Source: Patescibacteria group bacterium (GTDB lineage: Bacteria; Patescibacteriota; Patescibacteriia; 2-12-FULL-60-25). Taken from it: a stretch of 64,000 nucleotides of DNA. Position 1 is the first letter of the stretch; every line of letters begins with the position of its first letter. The notes beneath the pieces were generated by a model. The model saw only the letters and a program-made list of their open reading frames with translations. It was not told where the DNA came from and did not search any database. The stretch lies in NCBI GenBank assembly GCA_031082005.1, contig JAVHLR010000001.1, forward strand, positions 377,251 to 441,250. The letters run 5' to 3'. Shown piece after piece: positions 52,104 to 57,734 of this stretch. The translations under genes were made by a program, and so were the position numbers.

Positions 52104-53246
52104 TCATCTTTCGTCGTCATCCACGAGCCGCAATCTCGGCCGCATCTCGAACTTGTGATAGCGCGGCGGGCCGTAGTTGTTCCGCATGAAGCCGTCGAAT
52201 TCGCGGCGCAGCTCCCAGGCGCTATCCGGACGCTTGGCAGGCGCTGCGATGAGGCAGCTCCTCAAGAAGTTCTGCAGATAGTCCGGCACGCTTTGCGGTA
52301 GCCGATTGGTCCGCATGTCGCCGTTCAGGATGTACACCATGCACTTGGCGGCCATGTAGATGTCGGTCGCGGGCGTAGGCGATTCCTTGTCGCTGACTTC
52401 CATCGGATAGAAATCCTCGTAGTCGTCATGCTTGAGGCTGATGCGCTCGAAAGTCCGCATCGGGTCCACTGCCGCGCCGTTCCAGCCGATGATCTTGGCC
52501 GCATGGTCCGTCGGTTCGATCAGGAAGTTGCAGGGCACTATACCGCCGTGGATCACGAGATGACTGTGTGCATAGCCCAGCCCCTCGAGCAGACGGTTGA
52601 AGATCCAGACAGCAGTCTGGAATTCCACGCCCCGCGGGAAAGCCTCACGGACCTCCTCCAAGCTCCTGAAATTCGTCAGGTCTTCGAGCAGGACACCGTT
52701 CAGCATCCCTTCATCTCCGCAATCCGCGGTGAAGGCGCCGAGCATGTGCGGCAAGTAGCGCCGGAAGTGGCTGTGGAACGGATCGTCCGTCGTTTGGTCA
52801 GCCCCCATCCTGTTGAGGACGAAAGCCTCGCGTTGGATGAACCCGTTGCAGCCTTCTTCGCAAGCGAGTCTTGCTGTGCAAGAACGAGTTTCGCCGTCGA
52901 GCGTCCGTCGGCCTGCCAGCATGTCGCAGAGCGGATCCTGCCACAACACCCGTCCGAGCGAATACTCGCCCGGGAAAGCTGTGATGATCTGTTGCGGATC
53001 CGCCGGTTTGCGGTCGACAGAGGCTCGAGGCAAGGTGAGCTCGTTCAACTCGTTTTGGGCCTTGGCGTAGAGCAGGTCGAGCCGCTGTTGGAGCCCAGGC
53101 GTATCCACGGGAAGCACCAAGGAGAATCCTCGGTATTTCGTCTGTAGATCGCACAACCGTTCTTCGTAGGTTGTGCTGGTGGGCGAGCCGAAGAGTATCT
53201 CCGGATCGTCTTGGAACAGCAACGTCTCGATTCTGGGTTTCGGCAT
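52104..53246 (-). CDS. Pseudokinase-like protein, first gene of the cluster
   Basis: 380 residues. Residues 1-75 are helical and end LYAKAQNEL; the spacing recalls a degenerate J-domain without HPD. Residues 85-350 have kinase-fold organisation, but the catalytic residues are replaced: the beta-3 Lys position reads TARLA, the HRD loop is HGGIVPCN (233-240; His and Asn kept, Asp lost) and DFG is GWN (254-256). So it probably does not transfer phosphate but may bind nucleotide or the active kinase encoded at the other end. GGAAATG start context. The gene lies about 115 nt downstream of the cluster promoter. Confidence 0.75.
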   Translation of the reverse strand: MPKPRIETLLFQDDPEILFGSPTSTTYEERLCDLQTKYRGFSLVLPVDTPGLQQRLDLLYAKAQNELNELTLPRASVDRKPADPQQIITAFPGEYSLGRVLWQDPLCDMLAGRRTLDGETRSCTARLACEEGCNGFIQREAFVLNRMGADQTTDDPFHSHFRRYLPHMLGAFTADCGDEGMLNGVLLEDLTNFRSLEEVREAFPRGVEFQTAVWIFNRLLEGLGYAHSHLVIHGGIVPCNFLIEPTDHAAKIIGWNGAAVDPMRTFERISLKHDDYEDFYPMEVSDKESPTPATDIYMAAKCMVYILNGDMRTNRLPQSVPDYLQNFLRSCLIAAPAKRPDSAWELRREFDGFMRNNYGPPRYHKFEMRPRLRLVDDDER

Positions 53247-53348
53247 TTCCTGACCCCTTGGCTGATTCAGTTGTCTAAGGTGCTCATCCGTCTCCGGAGG
53301 AGCCGGCTAAGTTAACCATTTTAGCCGAGCTAGTCAAGAAACTGGGTG

Positions 53349-53369
53349 TGTCTTAATGACACTAAGACA
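53349..53369. promoter_or_regulatory. 21-bp palindromic operator candidate
   Basis: TGTCTTA, 7-nt centre, TAAGACA, a perfect inverted repeat overlapping the -10 and the predicted start site of the cluster promoter: the position of a repressor site. It contains TTAGTGT on the minus strand. Confidence 0.7.
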
Positions 53370-53395
53370 TTAAACCCGGCATAAAATATTGTCAA
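53367..53395 (-). promoter_or_regulatory. Main promoter of the six-gene cluster
   Basis: On the minus strand TTGACA, exactly 17 nt, TAATGT. Predicted start near 53360, leader about 115 nt. A weaker TTGACT-N17-TAACTT lies about 50 nt further downstream. Confidence 0.75.
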
Positions 53396-53417
53396 GTACA
53401 CACTAAGTAAGGGAGAT

Positions 53418-53700
53418 CGTCATCCTGAGCGATGGCCTATCAAAAAAATATATAACGGCGGCCGAGTCGAACGGATCTTCGAAATAAAATGGTATTTATC
53501 CTCCTACGCTCTCGGCAGCTGTTCCAATCTGAAGATCCCTCGTCGCTCCGCCTTCCCTCGGGATGACGTTAGTTTGTCTTTGCGAGGAGCATCGAATAAA
53601 ACCGTAGGGCGACGCGGCAAACTGACACAACGTGTCATCCTGAGCAAAGCGAAGGATCTTTGTAAGGCAACATTGCTTCGTTCCACTCGCAATGACGTTC
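53418..53700. repeat. Composite dispersed repeats between NrtR gene and cluster promoter
   Basis: The 465-bp gap (53247-53711) holds the promoter and operator, then repeat blocks: GTCATCCTGAGCGA, a GATCCCTCGTCGCTCCGCCTTCCCTCGGG stretch (53537 on), GTCTTTGCGAGGAGCATCG...GGGCGACGCGGCAA, GTCATCCTGAGCAAAGCGAAGGATCTT and CTCGCAATGACG. No gene seen. Confidence 0.7.
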
Positions 53701-53711
53701 CTGTAAAAACT

Positions 53712-54374
53712 TTATAACACGTCCGTATAGACCAATTTTCGCTGCTTGAAATGATAAAGCTGCGCCGGGCGATGCACGCCGCCTTTCTGCTTTTCACCCG
53801 AGGCATTGATCAGCCCTAAGGCCAGAATCTTTCGACGGAAATTCCGCTTATCTAAATCACGTCCTAAGATCGTCTCGTAGACCTTCTGCAGTTCTGTTAG
53901 CGTAAAATCCCGCGGCAGCAAACTCCAAGCGACGTTCGAGTATTCGAGCTTGCTTCTTAAGCGGTTGATGGCGGTTTCCGCGATCTGTTTGTGGTCATAA
54001 GCGAGCTTTGGCAAATCACTGGCCACGTACCACCCGATGTCGGAATATTTTGCGGCTGCTTTTAGTTTGACTTCAGAGGAGGGGAGTAAGGCGTAATATG
54101 CGACGCTGATGACGCGTCCGCGCGGATCGCGTTTTGGTGCGTCGAAAGTCGCGAGTTGCTCCAGGAATACATCAGATACGCCCGTCTCTTCTTTCAGAAT
54201 GCGCCGCGCCGCGTCCTCTGTCGTCTCGTTTTGGCTGATGAAACCGCCGGGAAAAGCCTTTTGCCCTTTGAACGGATCCTTATTCATGCCGATCAAGAGC
54301 ACTGAAAGCTCGCCATCCTTGATGCTGAAGATGACTGAATCCACAGCCACGCGGATATTCTGCATTTTTTCCAT
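53712..54374 (-). CDS. NrtR-type regulator (degenerate Nudix domain plus winged helix)
   Basis: 220 residues. The N-terminal Nudix fold has the box G-x5-E-x7-R-I-L-x-EE-x-G-V; the Glu of the REU element is Ile, so hydrolysis is doubtful. The C-terminal winged-helix (about 145-215: FTLTELQKVYETIL, NFRRKIL, RPAQLYHF) is the NrtR DNA-binding type. NrtR proteins sense ADP-ribose and repress NAD-biosynthesis genes. The near-consensus promoter puts the transcription start about 4 nt before ATG 54374, so that start is preferred to the longer frame. It lies directly upstream of the kinase/vWA cluster, on the same strand. Confidence 0.88.
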   Translation of the reverse strand: MEKMQNIRVAVDSVIFSIKDGELSVLLIGMNKDPFKGQKAFPGGFISQNETTEDAARRILKEETGVSDVFLEQLATFDAPKRDPRGRVISVAYYALLPSSEVKLKAAAKYSDIGWYVASDLPKLAYDHKQIAETAINRLRSKLEYSNVAWSLLPRDFTLTELQKVYETILGRDLDKRNFRRKILALGLINASGEKQKGGVHRPAQLYHFKQRKLVYTDVL

Positions 54375-54384
54375 ATTAGTGTTG

Positions 54385-54413
54385 ATAATACACGAAGTTG
54401 GGGCAAAAGTCAA
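54385..54413 (-). promoter_or_regulatory. Promoter of the NrtR-type gene
   Basis: TTGACT, 17 nt, TATTAT on the minus strand. The plus strand over the -10 reads TTAGTGTTGATAATACAC, a partial palindrome sharing TTAGTGT with the cluster operator. Confidence 0.75.
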
Positions 54414-54497
54414 TTGCCCTTAACCCTCCCTTTGTCATTCCCGTGCAGACGGGAATCCAGGCTATGTGTTTTTACTTCATGACCCATATGAACGACG

Positions 54498-54521
54498 AAG
54501 ACCGCTCGGATGAGCGGTCTT
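54498..54521 (-). terminator. Terminator of the zinc-ribbon gene
   Basis: AAGACCGCTC/GAGCGGTCTT, a perfect 10-bp stem with GGAT loop, 24 nt after the stop of the minus-strand gene. Confidence 0.65.
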
Positions 54522-54544
54522 AGGAAAGCGTGGGGGAGGTGAAG

Positions 54545-55000
54545 TCACACCGGGTTGTGGTGGACACTGGGCTGGATGGGCTTTTCGACCCAATAGACCT
54601 TGAAGCAGATGTCGCAGTACAAGAAGTCCGCGACCTTGGCGACCGGACCGCGCCGCCGTCCGTGGGTGTAGTCTTCCACTTTGCTGCTAAAGGTCAATTC
54701 CTCCCGGCAGTGTGGACATTCTGCCGGCTTGCTTTCCGGATTCGTGCTGGACACGACCTGATCTTCCAGGTACGCCCGAAGATCGCGTTCGCGGAACTCC
54801 ATTGCGACCTCATATGAGGTGGAGCACCCTTCGCAGGCCAGGTGATCGATGGTGCGCCTTGGCAGGCTGCGTCGCCCTCCGATGACGCCGCCCTCTCCCT
54901 CCTCGACCGAGAGGACCGGCAAGAGAGCGCATCTGCAGTGTGGGCAAGGTGTTCCCGGCATGCATCCCCTGATCCTGTCGTGTACTTTTAGTGTCTTCAT
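54545..55000 (-). CDS. Double zinc-ribbon protein of unknown function
   Basis: 151 residues with two Cys4 ribbons: CPHC (about 19-22) with CEGC (about 56-59), and CPHC (about 94-97) with CDIC (about 128-131). The intervening segments are short beta/alpha pieces with basic residues (GGRRSLPRR, GRRRGP). It could bind nucleic acid or protein; no enzyme motif. GGAGGG lies 6 nt before the ATG, another strong Shine-Dalgarno. It is on the same strand as the NrtR-type gene but has its own terminator. Confidence 0.75.
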   Translation of the reverse strand: MKTLKVHDRIRGCMPGTPCPHCRCALLPVLSVEEGEGGVIGGRRSLPRRTIDHLACEGCSTSYEVAMEFRERDLRAYLEDQVVSSTNPESKPAECPHCREELTFSSKVEDYTHGRRRGPVAKVADFLYCDICFKVYWVEKPIQPSVHHNPV

Positions 55001-55089
55001 GTCTAACCCTCCAATGAGCCGGTTCGAGCTTAAGCAGATTTGATGAAAATGTCAATCATCTCGACCATTTCGCCTTTTTACTGCCAGTC

Positions 55090-55118
55090 TTGCCGAATCA
55101 GGCCGGAATTGTTAATCT
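55090..55118 (+). promoter_or_regulatory. Promoter of the structured leader RNA and tRNA-Ser(GCT)
   Basis: TTGCCG, 17 nt, TAATCT, with a predicted start near 55125. The only other TTGAC-like element (55331) has no -10 before the tRNA, so the tRNA transcript probably begins here. Confidence 0.65.
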
Positions 55119-55124
55119 AGCCCC

Positions 55125-55350
55125 GCTCTGACGACCTCGGAGCGAAGCGACTTGCGAGCATCGCGAGCAAAGCGCAGGCCGCGACCGAAATGCAGCTAGT
55201 GCGCCGCGCACTAGCGGAATGCAGGTCGCAAGGCCGAGCACGGAGAGGTACCCAAGAGGGTTTGGTTCGAGCAAGCGCAGGACCAAACGGGTGGCAAAGG
55301 CCACCCCGGCAGACTCTTGGGCACAGATTTTTGACCGAGGCACTGCCGAG
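55125..55350 (+). ncRNA. Structured RNA leader upstream of tRNA-Ser (candidate new RNA)
   Basis: The 355-bp gap before the tRNA (55001-55355) has no gene but strong secondary structure. There is a GGCC-GCGACC/GGTCGC-AA-GGCC stem (55177-55186 with 55224-55235) capped by a perfect 9-bp hairpin (55195-55203 with 55207-55215). A three-way junction follows: outer stem CCCAAGAG/CTCTTGGG (55251-55258 with 55314-55321), arm GTTTGGT/ACCAAAC (55260-55266 with 55282-55288), arm GGGTGGC/GCCACCC (55289-55295 with 55300-55306, loop AAAG). GGAGAGGTACCCAAGAGG at 55242 repeats the first 18 nt of the tRNA. Confidence 0.6.
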
Positions 55351-55355
55351 AATGT

Positions 55356-55446
55356 GGAGAGGTACCCAAGAGGCTGAAGGGGGGAGATTGCTAATCTCCT
55401 AGGCGGGTCAAACCGCGCGAGGGTTCGAATCCCTCTCTCTCCGCCA
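55356..55446 (+). tRNA. tRNA-Ser (GCT)
   Basis: 91-nt class II tRNA with acceptor GGAGAGG/TCTCTCC, discriminator G, encoded CCA, a long variable arm and anticodon loop TTGCTAA. Confidence 0.95.
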
Positions 55447-55447
55447 G

Positions 55448-55479
55448 AAAGAATACTGCCCGAAAGGGCAGTATTCTTT
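55448..55479 (+). terminator. Terminator after tRNA-Ser
   Basis: A perfect 14-bp stem (AAAGAATACTGCCC arm) with a GAAA tetraloop, ending in ATTCTTTG. Confidence 0.85.
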
Positions 55480-55651
55480 GTTAATGAGTAAAAAAAGGTG
55501 AAGGCCTTGACCCTGGTCTGATTATGGATTTTCTTATTCAAAGTTATTTGATAAACTTCACTTCTTGACAGTGGCTAGTATTTAGGGACGACGTACGTCT
55601 CAAAAGATGATTTTATAAAACAATCTAATTTAATCATTAAGAAAAAATACT

Positions 55652-56032
55652 ATGTCAAAATATATAGACGGGTTTGTGCTCGTAGTTCCCAAAGACAAAG
55701 TAGAGGAGTATACAAAAATGGCTACCGAAGGCCGCGATTTGTGGATGAAGCACGGTGCCCTTGAATATTACGAATGCAAGGGCGACGATCTTGAGGCTAA
55801 AGAAATGGGTGGCATGAAATCGCTTGCGTTTACCGAACTGGCAAAAGCAAATGCGGACGAGACTGTTTGGTTTTCTTTTATCGTGTATGAATCCAAACAG
55901 CATCGCGACGAAGTAACCGCGAAAGTCATGGGGGAAATGAATGAAAAATACAAGGACGCAAAGGATTTTACTATGCCCTTTGATATGAAGCGCATGGCAA
56001 ATGGGGGTTTTAGCGTGGAGGTAGAAGGATAA
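55652..56032 (+). CDS. DUF1428 family protein
   Basis: 126 residues. Starts YIDGFVLVVPKDKVEEY and contains YYECKGDDL, WFSFIVYESKQHRDEV and ends FDMKRMANGGFSVEVEG, the YbaA/DUF1428 pattern with a dimeric ferredoxin-like fold. Function unknown. Surrounded by AT-rich sequence; like the DUF1801/DUF1697 genes it probably entered by transfer. Confidence 0.9.
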   Translation: MSKYIDGFVLVVPKDKVEEYTKMATEGRDLWMKHGALEYYECKGDDLEAKEMGGMKSLAFTELAKANADETVWFSFIVYESKQHRDEVTAKVMGEMNEKYKDAKDFTMPFDMKRMANGGFSVEVEG

Positions 56033-56073
56033 GAACCCCATGGCGAAGAAGAATTGTCGCAAAAAAAGCTTAG

Positions 56074-56138
56074 CGAAAATCCGGTCCTAGTAGACCTTCT
56101 GTGCGAAAGCCGGGACGTCAAAATAGGCCGGATTTTCG
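56074..56138 (+). terminator. Long-loop hairpin after DUF1428 gene
   Basis: CGAAAATCCGG/CCGGATTTTCG, a perfect 11-bp stem with a 43-nt loop, 41 nt after the stop codon. Confidence 0.5.
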
Positions 56139-56206
56139 TTGTGAATTGTTATTTCCTCCAAAAAATGATAAACAAATAACATAGGCAAGAACATCGGAGG
56201 TGACTG

Positions 56207-56629
56207 ATGAAGTGGCAAGTCGTACTTTTTGCTCTTTTGGTTTTCTATTGCACCTCCGGGTGCACGGTTCGCACGGTCGGCGAGACTCGGGTGATGTATG
56301 CGTACCCACCGCCTCCCGCGGACTACAACGTGGTCTATGTGCCTGCACCGCCTCCGCCACCGCGCGTTGTGGTGGTTGAACGTCAGGTGTATCGCCAGAC
56401 GTATGTACAGCCGCCGCCTGCTCGACAGTCGCGCTGGCATGATCGCGGACAACCTCCGCACCATGCACGGCACTATATCCCGGCGCGACCTGCCCCGAGC
56501 TACACGCGGATCGGACACGGACCACGAGTCCACGTCGGTGCGTCGGTGCACGTAGTCGGACACGCCGATACCCGGCGCAACAAGCATGATGATCGTCGCG
56601 GAAAAAAACCGCGACATCACGGCCGTTGA
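56207..56629 (+). CDS. Small Pro/His/Arg-rich lipoprotein
   Basis: 140 residues. The N-terminal hydrophobic segment ends in CTSGC, a lipobox-like sequence with Cys19 as the likely lipidated residue. The rest is low-complexity: Pro runs (PPPP), VVV strands, and a strongly basic His/Arg tail. GGAGGTGA 5 nt before the ATG is one of the strongest Shine-Dalgarno sequences here. A lipoprotein would sit on the outside of the cytoplasmic membrane; no function can be assigned. Confidence 0.7.
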   Translation: MKWQVVLFALLVFYCTSGCTVRTVGETRVMYAYPPPPADYNVVYVPAPPPPPRVVVVERQVYRQTYVQPPPARQSRWHDRGQPPHHARHYIPARPAPSYTRIGHGPRVHVGASVHVVGHADTRRNKHDDRRGKKPRHHGR

Positions 56630-56654
56630 GGCTATCTCTCCCCATCCTGGGGAA

Positions 56655-56682
56655 AAGACCATGACCGAGAGGTTGTGGTCTT
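56655..56682 (+). terminator. Terminator after the lipoprotein gene
   Basis: A 12-bp stem AAGACCATGACC/GGTTGTGGTCTT (two G-T pairs) with a GAGA tetraloop. Confidence 0.65.
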
Positions 56683-56743
56683 ATTCGTTGTTCGGCGTCA
56701 TTGACTTCGTGGGTCTTTAGAACGCGGAGTGGAGGGTAGGGTG

Positions 56744-56749
56744 TATAAT
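56744..56749 (+). promoter_or_regulatory. -10 element
   Basis: TATAAT, consensus, 39 nt before the ATG at 56789. No convincing -35. Confidence 0.5.
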
Positions 56750-56788
56750 GGAGTCAGGTTTTTCTAAATAATCGAAGGGAAATTTTTT

Positions 56789-57397
56789 ATGAAACGTCCA
56801 AGAACTCCGGCTAGTATCGCTTTATCGGCCGCAGCAGGATTGACCCTGGGGGTCGCGGTTTTTTTCGTGGCGACGCAAACGACATGGTTGGATAAGGTCA
56901 CGGATAAGATGAAATCCATCATCATACCAAAACCTTCCATCGGTAAATTGACTCCGGCACGCGACCTGCGCGGCACCTGGATCTCGAGCCTGACCGGCAA
57001 AGGAGTGCAGCTTTACGGCAAATTCGAAACAGGAAACGGCGTAACGGATGTGTATGAAGATGGAGATATCGAATTGATCATCGAGGACGTCGAGGGCAAT
57101 ACCGCGACCGGTCAGATGCGCTTATACAACGTATGCGCATACGGGCAAAGTAAATTTCCTGCACCGGTAGGCACGATCTCGGTGCCGAAAAGATGTTTCC
57201 AGGATGTAGGGTCAGGTCCGGTCAGCATCGAAGTCAGCGCTTCAAACGTGGATTTCGGCACGTTCAGCAGCGGCAACATCAGCTGGGAGATGCGCGGCAC
57301 CTATACGACCGATCTCATGAAAGGAACGATAGCGACTTATGTCGAGCCTTACGGTGCCATTAAGGGCGAATTCCATCTAATGCGCAAGAGAGAATAA
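56789..57397 (+). CDS. Membrane-anchored beta-rich protein of unknown function
   Basis: 202 residues: basic N-terminus, one hydrophobic helix (about 10-30), then a domain beginning DLRGTWISSLTGKGVQLYG that reads as a small beta-barrel or lipocalin-like fold. Two Cys (YNVC and KRCF) could pair. The same DxRGxW/xGTYxV style opening appears in the C-terminal domains of the proteins at 57735 and 59947, so the three may share a domain type. AAGGGA precedes the start. Confidence 0.65.
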   Translation: MKRPRTPASIALSAAAGLTLGVAVFFVATQTTWLDKVTDKMKSIIIPKPSIGKLTPARDLRGTWISSLTGKGVQLYGKFETGNGVTDVYEDGDIELIIEDVEGNTATGQMRLYNVCAYGQSKFPAPVGTISVPKRCFQDVGSGPVSIEVSASNVDFGTFSSGNISWEMRGTYTTDLMKGTIATYVEPYGAIKGEFHLMRKRE

Positions 57398-57403
57398 AAA
57401 AAG

Positions 57404-57643
57404 ATGATCAAACCCATCGAAATCTTCGGCTGGTACGGCACTATCGCAATCGTTTCGGCGTACGCTCTCGTCAGTTTCTCGCTCCTCGAAGCGACCAGCC
57501 TTTGGTATCAGCTCCTCAACATGACCGGCGCGCTGGGCATCGTGGCCGTATCTTTTTCCAAAAAGAACTACCAGCCCGGTGTCCTGAATATCATCTGGAC
57601 AGTGATCGCGTTGGTTGCGATAGCGAAGCTGTTCCTCGCTTAG
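57404..57643 (+). CDS. CBU_0592-like small membrane protein
   Basis: 79 residues, three hydrophobic segments. The IEIFGWYGTIAIVSAYALVSF start and YQLLNMTGALGIVAVSFSKKNYQPGVLNIIW middle match this small family. Role unknown, perhaps transport or lipid-related. It starts 6 nt after the preceding stop, in the same operon. Confidence 0.85.
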   Translation: MIKPIEIFGWYGTIAIVSAYALVSFSLLEATSLWYQLLNMTGALGIVAVSFSKKNYQPGVLNIIWTVIALVAIAKLFLA

Positions 57644-57701
57644 TCAGCGCCAGCGTCAGAGCCAAAAACTGGCACAGCTTACCCGAAGTCCAAAAAAACG
57701 G

Positions 57702-57707
57702 TACAAT
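57702..57707 (+). promoter_or_regulatory. -10 element of zinc-ribbon paralogue 1
   Basis: TACAAT ends one base before an in-frame ATG at 57708, which therefore cannot be the start; ATG 57735 gives a leader of about 20 nt. Confidence 0.5.
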
Positions 57708-57734
57708 ATGACCGTTCTTCATCGGACATTTTTT

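Noticed and set aside
51192-52301. 369-codon plus-strand frame opposite vWA 1
   Set aside because: Antisense shadow; the minus strand has the MIDAS motif and Shine-Dalgarno.
44503-53246. Classical tellurite (Ter) operon
   Set aside because: vWA and kinase parts are reminiscent, but no TerD, TerC, TerB or ATP-grasp genes are present.
55125-55350. SRP RNA, RNase P RNA or tmRNA
   Set aside because: A short stretch of the minus strand resembles part of Bacillus SRP RNA, but the conserved GGAAGGAAGCAGC-type loop is absent; no RNase P or tmRNA signatures.
55098-55541. 147-codon minus-strand frame over the tRNA-Ser region
   Set aside because: It is the mirror of the tRNA and of the structured leader; such frames opposite tRNA-Ser are a known annotation artefact.
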